DNA from: Aplectana chamaeleonis
Taxonomy: Eukaryota > Nematoda > Chromadorea > Rhabditida > Cosmocercidae
Assembly (NCBI GenBank): GCA_029168955.1
Contig: JAPDOI010001736.1
Span: 1-64,000, forward strand
DNA length: 64,000 bases
Direction of reading: 5' to 3'
Of this stretch, positions 43,893 to 56,431 are shown piece by piece. The notes under the pieces were generated by a model. The model was not told the origin of the DNA. It worked only from the letters and a program-made list of their open reading frames with translations, and did not search any database. Position 1 is the stretch's first letter, and every line of letters starts with the position of its first letter. Both the position numbers and the translations under genes were made by a program.

Positions 43893-46500
43893 GACAGTGC
43901 AGTGCAGCTGCGCGGTTGTTTATCGATACCTTTGCGCAGCGCGCCTACCAACACCATTGGCCGTTGTCCATCCGCATGTAACGCGGGGAAATGCATTTTA
44001 CAAACCATTCGCATGCATAATTGGAGCGAAATTAGCGAGAAGGGTATTCAGAGAATTTCAGAGAAACCATAACAAGAGGGTTGTCAGAGGGCTGACAAAA
44101 CCTGGTGCAGCAGACCTCGTGAATGTGACGCGATTAATTCTCATCAGTAGTTCAAAAGAACGAGCGTTTTCATAGCCGTGTGAGAATCACAATTCCAACA
44201 CCATCATATTTGTTGCTATCCTCCGGGAAACGTAGCATACAACGAACGGACTAGGATGTCGGTATTGTCGTCGATTGAATTACCCAGGTTTTCAGCACTA
44301 GGCCCCGCACGAACGCTTACCTGCAAAGTGTTCGCGGGTAAGCCGCCTGATAGGCGACAAGCCTCAGCGAAATAAAAGCGAAATATACCGAGACCATGAG
44401 GTAGCCGCGCAGTAGACGCCAATTAGCAGGGAAATAGAACATCCACAACGGATTCGCGACAACGCCGGGAAGATTACGCCAAAATCTGCAAAATAACCTC
44501 GATAGGCGCGCAATGGACGGCAAGTATCCGCGAAAAACCGCGGTCGCAAACTTCACGCGAAATATTCGAGTAATTGAGAGTAATTAGTCGCTAAATATCC
44601 GCGAAAGATACACACACGAGTTATCCGTGAAATAGCCATATAAGTGCGTGTCCGTTGGTCAGCAAAGCAGGGTCCAGTAGCCCACTGACAAAGTTCTCGG
44701 AGGAATGACGACCCCACGATAAAAAATGCACGAATCATTCTGTAAAATGTGTTCTCACCGGAGGTCCTCACCACCAGATAACATTTTTTTTCTTTTTTTA
44801 CGAGTAGAACTTTTACGACACCCACCGTTCCCCGTTGGAAAGTTCACAACCGCACTAGACCCGGGGGTCGTAGTGCTGTCATGGTCGGACACGATGCTGC
44901 GCTGATAAATGGGGCCTAATTCAAAGTAAAGAGCTGTGACCAGCGGGGTGTTGTGACCGATCTCAGCGGAGCTACGACCCCCTTTGGTGACATTTTCGGA
45001 AAAAAAATTGGCGAATTTTTACGAACCACACCTCCTTCTTCTTTTCTTTTTTCCTTCTCGCATGCGGAAATTTAGTTCAGAAATCATATGATTCCCACCA
45101 CATTTTAGCAAAATTTTCTTTTACACGGGCGACATTTGTACGACCCTCCACTCTTCCTCTTTTCCTCCAGTCACAACCCCGCTGCACCGTTGGGGTCGTA
45201 GCCCTGCTGAGGTCGGACACCAAGATCCGGTGAACCCTCTGTCCAAGCTTCATTGAATGGTTCAATTCACACTGAAAAGTACCCAGTGAGAAGGTAAAAT
45301 CGTCCGATTTAGTTTGAAGTAAGCCCCAAAGCTGCTGTGTTCGGTTGACAAACAAAACTAGCCTAATTCAAAACAACAAAAGATTCCGAATTTTTTTCCC
45401 ATAACCTTCGCCTCTGATTTTGTCTTTTCTGAAGCAATTCTTACGATCCTCACCCAAAATTTTCAATTTTTCTCAAAATTTTTTGCTAACCGCACCCCTC
45501 CCACCACCCGTTGAGAAGTAGACAATAACGCGTCACCCTAGGTCCGGCGTGGTTGTGACGGGAGTAAAAAAGGGTGGACGGGGGTCGTAAAAGATTCGGA
45601 CAAAAAAAGGAGATTGTGCAAAAATGGGAAAGGGTCTTTCTTAAAAATTTTTGACAAAGTTTTTATCTAATAAAGTGGGTTAGCAAAAATTTCGGACCCT
45701 TAGAAAAACTCGAGAATTGTGGTCACCAAAAGATAGGGTCGTAGCTCCGTCGAGATCAGTCACAAGGTCCCTGCTCGGGGTTCCGGCGCGGGGTGGGAAC
45801 TCCACAGGGGGATCTGAACTGCGTAAGGGTGTCTGAGCTCCGCCGAGAGACCGAACACACCTTTAATTCAGAATGGGGGTATTCAATATTTTCATGAAGA
45901 ATGCGGTTATACCTTCAAATTTGCGAAAATTCTCCTCTTCTTTGGATTTAATAAAAACACAAAGTAACGCAATAGCGAAGAGGTTCTGAGAAAATCGCAA
46001 AACATTTCACCAAATCACGCTCCTGGAGGGCGGACTGGATGAAATCCGCCTTCTCCACACCTCGTGCAGTCCCCTGGCCCAGCTGCGTCCTGGGCCAGTT
46101 CGAATCACGTATTCTCTGTGTATCCAAAAACGTCGCGGCGCGGAAAAATGGGCGTAGCCAAGCTCGATGAGACAGTAGCCAAATTCTTGCAATAGCACCA
46201 ATCTGTGACGTCCTTGATGATCCAAAAAAAAATGCTAAACTTACAGACCGACTTTACAATTTTCCGTCCGATTTTTCGGAAGCCCTCAACACTCTTCCGA
46301 TTTCTGGACCAAAAATTTTACGATGTCTCTATCGCACTGTCCCGCTAGACAATTGTGATATAAAAATGCTCGAAGATTTGCAATTTCGGGTGTGACAATG
46401 TTGAACCGGAAGTGAAAAGCCTGGGGTATACTCTTCTGAAAGGAGACTGAATCAAACCTCTTTCCAGAATAGTGTACCCTAAACCAAATCAATCAACAAT
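43893..46500. other. unassigned, degenerate dispersed repeats
   Basis: No gene supported. At 44,350-44,640 short motifs with CGCGAAATA and GATAGGCGCGCAA recur irregularly, like an old tandem array. At 44,860-45,760 the motif GGGGTCGTAGC with GAGGTCGGACAC recurs several times in both orientations. A segment at 46,137-46,180 (GCGCGGAAAAATGGGCGTAG) resembles one at 52,212-52,245. Confidence 0.45.
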
Positions 46501-46539
46501 TCTCGATTGAGCAAGGGGTTAGAGTAAGAGCCTCAATGA

Positions 46540-47300
46540 GCTTTTACTGTTTCCAAGAGCAAAGATACACAGATAGTAAGGTTAAGGTTGGGCACTATTC
46601 CTACACACGGACTCGGGTGGTCAAGACGGTCTTCAATTTTTTGGGAGATTACGCTGTGTTACGGTACTTATACCGTAGCAGCTCGGGGCGTTTCCGCGCA
46701 TCGTTTGATCAGGCAGCGTCCATACGTAGCGAGAGCGTGTATTCGCGCTTTTGTGCGCCTCTCGAAGCTCCTCAACGCTGGAGTAGCCCGTGCCCGCAAT
46801 TAAGCACTGCCAAACACCCCCATCTCGTATTGATTCGACTGACAATCATTGACCGGGTGATCAATCGCTCGAATCGGCGCGACGGCTGATCATTTTCCAA
46901 TGATTGTGTATTCTGTGATAGGGTTATGGGGTACAAGGGCAATTACGTTGCAACAGGTCTAGTATCTCCTACGTAAGAGATTTAGCAGCAAGCTCGAAAT
47001 TCGCTGCTTCCTTCTCGAGCTGGCGTAAGCGCGCGAGGGCGAGCGGGCGTCAGCGCGCAAGAGGGAGCGCGCGTGAGCGGTAAGCAAACGTGTGCACTTG
47101 ATGAACATCGATTTTGCGTAATCGCACGCTCCTGCGACGTATGGACGCTGCCTCAAAACGCGAACTCTCCGCCACTTACCACATTTGAATTTCGCGCCGC
47201 ATCTGATTTTTGGATTGGAACGCGTTTGTCCAACACTAAATGGACGTTTTCGTAAAGGAGGGCTGCTGCGGAAGTGCATTGGAGTCTTTTGTCGTGTGCC
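46540..47300. repeat. element with internal inverted repeat
   Basis: GGCAGCGTCCATACGT at about 46,711 is mirrored by ACGTATGGACGCTGCC at about 47,136, with weaker mirror similarity around it (GAGCGTG/CGCTC). Frames inside are arginine-rich because of GCGC-rich sequence and are not convincing genes. Confidence 0.5.
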
Positions 47301-47485
47301 GTCGTCTGTTTTTCTCTGGTAAGATCCATGATTCCTTTGGTTTAGCTCCCAAAGTGAATTGACAGCCCGATTTTTACGTTTGGTACGTAAAGGTTGATTT
47401 TTTCTTGCTCAAACCTCTTATCCAAAAGGTTAACTGCGGCGCTTAGCGCAAGTGGGAAACTTCCCGGATTCGCTGTTGAATCCTA

Positions 47486-48555
47486 CAATACCGCCCGCGA
47501 CTTTGGGAAAAACGGCGTTTTCGCCGCTTTTTTTCCGCCGGAAAGCGCCGCTTTCTCATAACGTCGTTCAAAAAGGTCCATTTGGGTCGTCAGGGGCATA
47601 TTTAGAATCAGCATCGAGAGCTCACACATGTTTTACCCGGCAAACAAGGCATTTAGGGTTAACACAATTAATCGAGTGTATGTTAACTGAGGCTAGATAT
47701 CACATTGACGTAAATATTTGACTTCATTTTTCGAAGCAAAAATCACCGGGATGGCGCTGGGCGGGAAATGCCTCCAGAGAGGTTTCAACTGTTCAAAAGG
47801 AGTCTATACCAAGCGTGGCTGTGATCGCGAGCACCTTGAGCCCGAGCGAAGGACGATGACTGTGTCTGCCGGGGCGCCAAACAGGGGAAAAACGCTGTTT
47901 TAGCACATCCCGAAATGTGAAAAATCAAATTTTCCGGATAGGGCTGGCGCAGTGCTTATTTGAAATAAGATGAAAAACTAAAGTGGTAGGCCGAGTCGCA
48001 GGTCGATTGGTTCAGTTTGAGCCGAGAGCGGTACGTCGTCGATCGATGGTCGTTTTTCAAAGCCAAAATCACTGAGGTGGCACTGGGCGGGAAATGCCTC
48101 CAGAGAGGTTTTAACTGTTTAAAAGAAGTCTATACCAAGCGTGGTTGTGATCGCGGGCACCTTGAGCCCGAGCGAAGGACGATGACTGTGTCGGCCGGGG
48201 CGTCCAAAAGGCTAAAAATCACTAATTTTCACTTTCGCCACTTCCATAAATTGGTCTGTAATACTTGTGTATAACTCGTCCCAGACCTGCTCGGTCGATA
48301 TGAAGTCAAATATTTACCCCAATTTGATATCTAGCTTCAGTTTTCGTACACTCGATTGATTGTGTTAATCATATACGCCTTCTTTGACGGGTAAGACATG
48401 TGTGAGCTCAAAATGAAGAGTTCTCGATGTTGATTCTACATATGCCCCTGACAACCCAAATGGACCTCTTTGAATGAAGTTATGAGAAAGCGACGCTTTC
48501 CGGCGGAAAAAAGCGCCGAAAGCGCCGTTTTTCCCCCAAGTCGCGTGAGGTATTG
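47486..48555. mobile_element. CAATACCGCC-family DNA element, complete
   Basis: CAATACCGCCCGCGACTTTG at the left is mirrored by AAGTCGCGTGAGGTATTG at the right, flanked by TA (47,484-47,485; 48,556-48,557). TIR similarity extends about 270 bp inward. The 1,070-bp element contains two tandem copies of an inner block (47,717-47,895 and 48,049-48,220) that encode similar ~55-residue peptides with ALGGKCLQRGFNC and EPERRTMTVSAGA. No transposase is visible. Confidence 0.87.
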
Positions 48556-49580
48556 TATTGAGCTGTTGAATAATGTAGAAATACAGTGAGAATAACACAA
48601 GTAGGACACCGATAAGGCTGGAGGAAATGGAAACGGCAAAAAGAGATTTTGATAAGAGAAAGCCGGGTGCCGGGACGAACGTCGAGATGATAATGTTATT
48701 GATTCGATATGCCACGTGTACTAGCAGATGTTGTCGATTACTTGTTACAGCATGTCAGCTCTCGAAGGTAGCAGTTAAGTTGCTGGTGGTGGCACACGCT
48801 GATGGATCGTTATTGACAACTGTAAACACTCTTTCAAAGAGGGTGTTAAGTTGTTTTCCAGGTCCACGCGCACGAATAGTGGGTGTTTAGTTGAATGGGT
48901 GGTTTTCAGCAGGGATTTCAGTTGAAAAAGCGGGGGTTTAAGTTGAAACGACCAAAAAAGCTGGTCGTTTACTTGTTTCAGGGGTTTTAACGAGCGTTTA
49001 GGTTGTTGAAAAACTTCTGAGAAGGTGCCGGCGATCACAACCACGCTTAAAGACATCGTACGCGCAAAATCTATATCTCATTTTTCAATGTTTTTGCGCA
49101 GGCGATTCTCTGACATACAGAGTAAGAGTGTAAAGACTTCACAAAACCATCAACTTTCGCAAGAGAACTCGTTCTAAAACGTCTCGAATTATCCACTTCC
49201 CACCCCTCTGTCAATTTCGTTGTGTCTGCTGCAATACGTTGGAAAATTTTTTCACAAACGTTGCATGTGCTTTTTGCTTCGAACTTATTAAGTGGGTGAA
49301 TTTCTCTCGCCTTTAGTTCACTGGAACTTATTTAAAAAAAGAAGTATCCATTGGGCATGTTTGGATGTTAGAATTCCCCGAATTAAAAATTTCAAATGCT
49401 GGATCATCTGCGCCTGTGATGGCGCTTCTGTTCCTTGTGCTAGATGGTTGGTGAAAACTGGTGGCGAATCGTCATTATGAATCACTCTAACTTCAGATTC
49501 ATATGTTTTTGACGCGCAAAACTTCACCGACGCGGATCACCGGGCTCATTCATGAAATTGAGCCTGAAAAATAGAAATCG
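48556..49580. other. unassigned; (T)TTAAGTTG-rich patch
   Basis: No gene. Motifs like GTTTAAGTTGAAA recur at 48,775-49,020, and AGGTTGTTGAAAAACTTCTG (about 49,000) is an inverted match to 40,411-40,440. Confidence 0.45.
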
Positions 49581-49639
49581 GTTTTCAGCGCGAACGATGC
49601 CTTTAATGTAGACTCTTTGAGAACAGTTACAACCTGTTT

Positions 49640-50994
49640 ATAGGCATTTCCCGCCTAGCGCCACCCCCGTGACTTTGGCTTTGAAAAACGACCATCGATC
49701 ACCGACGTCTCGTTCTCGGCTCAAACGGGACCAATCGACCTGCGACTCGGCTTACCACATTACTTTTTTGGTCCTCTTTCGAGTAAACACTGTGCCAGCA
49801 CAATCTGGAGATCGAGTTTTTGCCACTCTCACATGTGCCAAGTCGATTTTCCTTCCAAGCGGTACCACCGAAGTCCCGTTTTTCAGATGTGCTAAGTCCA
49901 ATCAAGTTGATGAAGTACATTGTAAGATTATGTGAAGAATGTGTTCTCGACATATACCTGTTCACCTTTCCTTCACCACAAACAGATGGACTCAAATTTT
50001 CTCATTTCGTAATGTTTCTGAGCATACATATATGTAGCAGTTAAAATATCGAAGCAATAATACGGCCTCAGATTGTGTCCGTAAGGCAGCAATTGCTACT
50101 CAGAAGAGGATGCTTCTTCACCATTCTCCATGCGTTCAAATTGTTGATTTGAACAGTGCATTGATCAGGGACAGCACCGTCGTTGCCAGAAGGTACGCTC
50201 AAATGCTGCGCCGCTCCGCGAGCGCGCAAATGCTGCGCCGCTCCGCGAGCGCGCAAATGCTGCGCTGCTCCGCGAGCGCGCAAATGCTGCGCCGCTCTGC
50301 GAGCGCGCGCCTCTGGAGGAAGCGACGTGATGCAACTTTACGCAACATTATACTTTTTCGTATTTTGAGCTGGCGCAGTGCTTATTTGAAAGAGGATAAA
50401 AAAATAATGTGGTAGGTTGAGTCGCAGGTCGGTTGGTCCCGTTTGAGCCGAGAACGGGACGCCGGTGACTGGGGGTCGTTTTTCAAAGCCAAAATTACAG
50501 GGGTGGCGCTAGGCGGGAAATGCCTCCAGAGAGGTTTTAACTGTTTAAAAAGAGTCTATATCAAGCGTGGTTGTGATCACGGGCACCTTGAGCCCGAGCG
50601 AATGACGATGACTGGGTCTGCAGCGGCCCCAAACAGGGGAAAAACATTGATTTTCACTTTCGCCATCTCCATAAATTGGTCTATAATACTTGTGTCACTT
50701 GTCCTAGACCTGCACGGTTGATATGAAGTCAAATATTTAAACTAATTTGATATCAAGCTTCAGTTTTCGTACACTCGATTGATTGTACTAATCATGCCTT
50801 ATTATATGCCTTGTTTGCCGGGTAAGACATGTGTAAGCTCAAAAGGAAGAGCTATCGATGCTGATTCTAAATATGCCCATGACTACCCAAACGGACCACT
50901 TTGCACCAAATTATCAGAAAGCGGCGCTTCCCGGCGAAAAAAAGGCCGAAAACGGCGTTTTTCCCAAAGTCGCGGGCGGTATTGTACGTCGCAA
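49640..50994. mobile_element. CAATACCGCC-family DNA element, rearranged copy
   Basis: The right end (AAAGTCGCGGGCGGTATTG, ending 50,994 before TA) and the inner block at 50,468-50,640 match 48,049-48,555. An inverted copy of the inner block with CCGCCTAGCGCCACCCC and GTCCCGTTTGAGCCGAG-type sequence lies at 49,640-49,766. Between them is unrelated sequence with a 27-bp tandem array. The true left end was not found. Confidence 0.7.
50198..50310. repeat. 27-bp tandem repeat, four units
   Basis: Units AAATGCTGCGCCGCTCCGCG followed by AGCGCGC, nearly identical except one base per unit. The repeat gives open frames on both strands that are not genes. Confidence 0.92.
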
Positions 50995-51828
50995 AAGATC
51001 AACATCTACCTACAACAGAGAATGTGCTCTCCTGACTGCAAGGAAGTTTGTGGTGAGGAAGCCTTGGAAGAGGCATCGACAGCTTGGAAGCGACCGCGAA
51101 CGAGAATAGACGTGTGGAGCTTAAAAGTTAAAGGAGGCTTGGGAGGAGAAGAACCCCAGGAAAACCTACACGTTGTTGCATGCTCACCATGACACAGTGT
51201 TCCACATGTGCTAAAAAACGATGGGCGGAACAAGTACCGCCCTATGCCGTAAGCTCTTGGAATCTGAGGGACGGTGGGTATATGTACACTGCGGATATCT
51301 CTAGTCCCGATTTAGATAGTCGCGAGGTAGGCTAAACAATTTTTCCTATGAATTCTTCAATTACCAGCACAAAAAAAGCGAACGGACACGGAAAATCTAA
51401 TCTAGACTCGTTTTTTTCTTATTTTCTTTCTCTTTGAAAATATTCAAGAATCATTCGAATATTCGAACACTAGAAAAAAATTTGTCCAAGCTACTCGAGT
51501 ACTCGAATACTCAGCAAGTAGGTTTGCCGAAATACTCGTCTATCCGATTATTCAAGAAGTGGATTATTCGAATCCTGAGTTTTTGGAATAATCGAAGAGT
51601 GTAATGTTCACCTGTATTTAAGGGCAGTGTGCACGATAGAAATCGTTTTTCTGTTTTTCCGCCTATCTTGAGAACGGTCCCATGCTGATTCCAATGATGT
51701 CTCTGGAATCGTACAAGACCTTCAGGGAACAGAGTTATGGTCCCTCAAAAACTGAGGGAGGGAAGCATGGTTGACGAGTTGTCCAAGACTTGTAACTTCC
51801 GTCTTTCGCAGCCGATGTATGCGAGCCG
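50995..51828. other. unassigned
   Basis: No gene recognised. TTAAGGGCAGTGTGCACGAT at about 51,622 resembles the end of the foldback at 40,691. ATTCGAA/ACTCGAA motifs at 51,440-51,600 resemble the AT-rich 41-bp repeats in style but not in sequence. Confidence 0.4.
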
Positions 51829-52740
51829 ACCTGGGTAGTATACTTAGTATCCGAATCACTCCTTTTCGGATTACCGACCGGATATCCGAGAATCGGATAA
51901 TCCGATAACCGAAAATTCGAAAAAGCGCATTATCTGAATCGAACCAATATCCGGGAAATTCAAAATCGGCATTATCTGAATCGAACCATTATCCGAAGGG
52001 TCAAAAATTCGGATAAAATCGGATAAAATTCGGATAAATTTCGGATAAAATCGGATAAAAGTCGGGTAAATTTTCGGATAAAATCGGATAATTTCCGGAT
52101 AAGATTATATAAAATTGCACGAGGCCACGCCCATTTTTCCTTACCCCCTTCTATTTAGTACATCAACCCAGTGTTTTTCTCTTCCTTCCGAAATCGAAAG
52201 AGTCCTTGCGGCGCCGGAAAATGGGCGTGGTCAAGTGAGATGGCTGGTTATTCAGTGTAGAAGTTTTTTGTATAGTTGCTTTGCATACTTTTCACTTGCT
52301 CGTTCTCCTGATCAGCTTCCGCATGGATCATAGTGTGCCTCCCAACGACGGGATAGTACCTGAAGATTTGTTTTCATATTTTTATTAATATGCATATATT
52401 AAGATTGAAGTGCCTACGTGAACATGCTGCAAATGCAATGAACTACTACTGTTTGTTCAATTATGGCTGTTTTTAAAGTCTTGCCTTGGGTACCTGGTTA
52501 CTTATTCACCGCCTTGCCTCACCTTTGTACCGAAAATATACGAAGTTACCCGAAATTATCCGACGGATATCCGTATCCGAATCACTGGAAAAAAGACATT
52601 ATCTGAATCGATCCAGATTCGGAAATTTGAAAACACGCACTATCTGAATAGAACCAATATCCGAGAATTTCAAAATCGGCATTATCCGAATCGATCCATT
52701 ATCCGAAAAATCATCTTTGGATAACAAGTATACTGGGTAG
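51829..52740. repeat. repeat element with ATCCGAATC arrays and facing ends
   Basis: CTGGGTAGTATACTTAGTAT at the left faces ATAACAAGTATACTGGGTAG at the right. Diverged units with ATTATCTGAATCGAACC occur near both ends, and AATCGGATAAA is repeated at 52,010-52,100. At the middle GGCCACGCCCATTTTTCC (52,120) faces GGAAAATGGGCGTGGTC (52,216). Probably a nonautonomous DNA element. Confidence 0.6.
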
Positions 52741-54317
52741 AGAGAGAAGTTGAGAATGAAGGAAGAACAGGGCTGTTAATCGGAAACTGTCGCTCATCTC
52801 ACGATATCGAGTTTTCATTTGTTCACGTCGGAGGGCGGGCATTGCGCTTTTGGGGTTCGCCTTGCGCTCGAAGTGGTAGCTTCGGGCTCTTTTGGAGCTT
52901 TTCCTGGCTCGTTTTCATGCGTTCTTCCCACGTGAACATTACAGTCATAGTTTTGGTGGGGTGGAGACAGAGGTCCGAGAGGTGAAGGTTGTTTAGGATA
53001 CCTTTGTCGGGGATGGTGAAGGTTCCCTATGGACCTGCAACTTCAAAATTTGACGTTTTCTGTCTTCTTTTTCTTGCATTTAGTATATTTTTCTTTTTAT
53101 ACATTAATTTTGAAACATGTTTTTTCGTTTGATGACCTCCTTTTGAAATTCACTGTTCTTAATGAAATGATCTGCCTAGGTCATGGAAATTTTCCTTTGA
53201 GCTTTCTTGTGATCAAAAATTTTCGGAAAATTTTTCCAAGCGATTTTTGAAAAACTAACCGTTCTTTGCTCCTGAAATTTTTGCCCTTCAAGACGAATCC
53301 TTGAACGGAGCTGTTTCCGAAGTCTCCATGGAATGTTGCGTCGAATAATGTTTTCGCGTTTAGAAAAATACGTTCCCAGTCTCTCAGCCGATTTCAATTT
53401 ATGAAGTAACGTTTCTTTCACCAAAAGCAATCAATTTTTTGTCCATGACTTTCCTAAGAGACAGCCCTCTGGTAATGGTTGTTTTCGGAATCCCCATAAA
53501 ATTCTGCATCGAATAGCGTTTTCAGTTTTGGAAAAACTCGTTCTCCTTCTATCAGCCGATTTCCGTTTATAGGGTGCATTTTTTTTACTCGGAGATAGAC
53601 CTGTGGTGAAGGTTATTTTCAGAATCTCGATGGAATTCTGCGCCGACTAGTGTTTCAAGTTTGAAAAAATATTTTCTCGATCCTTTAGCCTAATTTATTT
53701 TACGAAACACCGGTTTTCCGCCTATAACTCTTTAACCGTTAAAGATAGGGTTCTGGTGAAGGTTGTTTTTGAAATCCACGTAAAATTCTGCGTCGAACGA
53801 AATATCGGGCTCTTAACCTTGCTTTCCCCATAAGCCAGCCAGGTCCGTGGAGCTGAGCCCCGTTGTAGGCTCCAGGAGAACTCTGCGTCTCCTACTTACA
53901 TACACCATAGAGGCGGGAGCACCTATGGAGATACCTATGGAGCTTGGCTCCACCGACCTGGCTGGCTTATGGGGCAAGCAAAGTTAGGAGCCCGTAATAT
54001 CATTCGACGCGAAATTTCGCGTAGATTCCAAAAACAATTTCTTCAAAACTCTATCTTAAGCGGTTGAAGAGCTATAGGCGGAAAACCGGTGTTTCGAAAA
54101 ATGAATTAGCCTGAAAGATCGAGAAAGTATTATTCCAAACTGGAAACACTGGAAACACCAGTCGACGCAGAATTCCATCCGGACTTCGAAAACAACTTTC
54201 ACCAAAGGCCTATCTCCAAGCACAAATAAAAAAGCTATCGACAAAAAACCGATAATTTCAGGCGAAAAAAATGCACTTTCTTCTTCTTCTTCTTTGCAGC
54301 CACTGAGAGGGGTTTCG

Positions 54318-56414
54318 TCACAAGTTGAGAAACTGGGCGACCAGCACTGGATTCGTCCGCAAGTCTATTGTAGTGAGCGTTGTTGGCTTCTTCGGACAAT
54401 CAAATAGGTGTTTAGTGTCGTGGCCTTGGTTTCCGCAGTCCGGGCACACGTCAGGCTGGCTATTGTCGATCCTGTGCAGGTAAGACATAAGCAATGGAGA
54501 ATGTCCGCAGCGCAACGAAGCGAGGATACACCTGGCGCGCCTACCGAGCTCGGACTCGATATCACATACCCTGGGCGGCACATCACCGAGAATAGGGTTG
54601 ACGGCCGCTTTGGCGAGATGATCCTTCACGAACCGGGTGTGCTCCGCGCGTAAGAGACGAAGACGTTCTTGATTCGAGTTGGTCCATCTCTGTACATTCA
54701 CTCTGTTCGGAGCATCGGCAAACGGCACTCTGATCGATCTCTCTCTCACGGGATTTAATAGTCTTCTCGACGGATGATTAGGTTGCTTAGGGACATTAAT
54801 AAACATCTGCTGAGCCTGGAGCTGACAATGCTCTTTCACTGGCAAGATACGGGCCTCGGCGTGAAGGTGCTCAATCGGTGAGCTTTTTGCCCATCCAGTG
54901 GCTATTCGTAGTGCAGCATTTTGAATTCGCTGCATCTTAGTATAGGAGCTGTCCGACACGATGTGCTGCCAGACAGGTGCAGCATACTCCAATGCAGGCT
55001 GCAAAATAGCTCGATATGTCGTCAAGATTGTCTCTCTGCTGCTACCCCAGGACGTTCCTCCTAGAGCTCTCAACACATTAAGCTTTGCCTTGATAAATGT
55101 CTGCTTCTGTTCAGCATTTTTGTGAAACTTCAGCGATGGGTCCAGAACGAGGCCCAGCAGTTTAGGAAATTGCGCTGTAGGCAAGATGTCACCATCCCAC
55201 CTGACAACAGGTTGGGCGCTGTGTTCCTTTGGGTCAGATGTGAATACCGAAATAGAAGACATCGCCGCGGAAACTGTGAGCATCATACTATCGAGAAAGT
55301 TTTCAAGCTCGACGAGATAGTCGCTGACCTTGTTTGCGGCTACCTGTATGTCACGATTACGGCACATGATGGTGATATCGTCGGCATACGCAACAATTTG
55401 TATATCTTCAGGAGGCTCGGGTAGGTCTTCAATATACATGCTGAAGAGGGCAGGTGACAAAACTCCACCCTGCGGCACACCGGCTGCTACAGGTATATTA
55501 TCGGAGACGTGATTCTGGAATAGCACTTTGGCCCGACGACCTTTCGCAAACGCTGCTATCCAACGCTTCTGCCACGGTTGCAGGGAGGACTTCAATAGTT
55601 TCTCGGACAAAAGTCCTAGGTTAACAGAATCAAATGATTTGGTTAGATCGAGGGCAACGGCCACTGTTCTGAGAGGCTTTCTGAAATTGAACCCATCGAC
55701 CGCATAGCTGACAATCTCCAGAAGGGCAGTGGTGGTGGAGTGAAGCTTTCTAAACCCATGTTGATGTTGCTGTGCCTCATTCTGCTCTGCCAGGTCCCTT
55801 ACGATTAGCTTTTCGGCTACTTTCGCGATCGGTGATAACAGGCCAATAGGGCCATAGCCCTTCACCGTGCTTTGCGATTTGCCTGGCTTAGGGAGGGGTA
55901 TCACATTGGCGGTCTTCCATGCTCGGGGTAGAGTGCAGGTTCGGAAAGAAGTGTTTATGATATCTGCGATTATCGGTCGAAGTTCCGGGGGAAGCTTCTT
56001 CAAGATGGCTGCTGAGATACCATCAGGTCCGAGAGCCTTCGAGTTCCGCCTTTCCTTGATAGCCTTCTCCACTTGAGCAGGGGTAAAGGCCTCAGTGGCG
56101 TTCATCAGCGGCAGAAGGCTTAGTTCTCTTACCGTGACTCTGTTTTTTATGCCACGCTTGGTACGTGTGATGAAGAAATTCTTGCCAAGAGCATATGCGG
56201 CAGCCTTTCCTGATTTGAAGACGCTGTTATCGAACTCTATGGTAGAGTTCGAGGAGGGGGCGCACTTTCCAGATGTCTTCCTCAATACTTTCCACGCAGT
56301 TGTTCCGTCGGTTTTAAAATTCAACCTTTCAGTGAACTTCTCCCAACTGTCTTTCTTGTGCTTGTCCAGATCCTTTTTTATCTCTTCATCCAGCTTGGCC
56401 ACCTCAGGGTCCAA
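54318..56414 (-). CDS. reverse transcriptase of the Jockey-like element
   Basis: A 698-codon open frame copies element RNA at the nick site. Motifs in order: KALGPDGISAAILKKLP, YGPIGLLSPIAKVAEKLI (R usual in place of the first G), ALDLTKSFDSVN (catalytic Asp), AAGVPQGGVLSPALFSMYI, IVAYADDITIM (active-site ADD), LGLVLDPSLKFHKN, LQPALEYAAPVWQ, LRCGHSPLLMSYLHR and a terminal CPDCGNQGHDTKHLFDCP zinc motif. The ATG at 56,414 is not the true start; the frame originally continued upstream to the endonuclease. No internal stops, so the RT itself may be functional. Clade assigned by motif style; R1 or CR1 relatives are less likely. Confidence 0.9.
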   Translation of the reverse strand: MDPEVAKLDEEIKKDLDKHKKDSWEKFTERLNFKTDGTTAWKVLRKTSGKCAPSSNSTIEFDNSVFKSGKAAAYALGKNFFITRTKRGIKNRVTVRELSLLPLMNATEAFTPAQVEKAIKERRNSKALGPDGISAAILKKLPPELRPIIADIINTSFRTCTLPRAWKTANVIPLPKPGKSQSTVKGYGPIGLLSPIAKVAEKLIVRDLAEQNEAQQHQHGFRKLHSTTTALLEIVSYAVDGFNFRKPLRTVAVALDLTKSFDSVNLGLLSEKLLKSSLQPWQKRWIAAFAKGRRAKVLFQNHVSDNIPVAAGVPQGGVLSPALFSMYIEDLPEPPEDIQIVAYADDITIMCRNRDIQVAANKVSDYLVELENFLDSMMLTVSAAMSSISVFTSDPKEHSAQPVVRWDGDILPTAQFPKLLGLVLDPSLKFHKNAEQKQTFIKAKLNVLRALGGTSWGSSRETILTTYRAILQPALEYAAPVWQHIVSDSSYTKMQRIQNAALRIATGWAKSSPIEHLHAEARILPVKEHCQLQAQQMFINVPKQPNHPSRRLLNPVRERSIRVPFADAPNRVNVQRWTNSNQERLRLLRAEHTRFVKDHLAKAAVNPILGDVPPRVCDIESELGRRARCILASLRCGHSPLLMSYLHRIDNSQPDVCPDCGNQGHDTKHLFDCPKKPTTLTTIDLRTNPVLVAQFLNL

Positions 56415-56431
56415 ATGATTCTCAGCTCTTT

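Noticed and set aside
46070..46120. tRNA-like B-box (GTTCGAATC)
   Set aside because: No matching A-box or cloverleaf at the right spacing on either strand.
46007..46225. Minus-strand 72-codon ORF
   Set aside because: Part of its sequence (GGAAAAATGGGCGTAGCC type) recurs at 52.2 kb as noncoding repeat, so it is probably dispersed repeat DNA.
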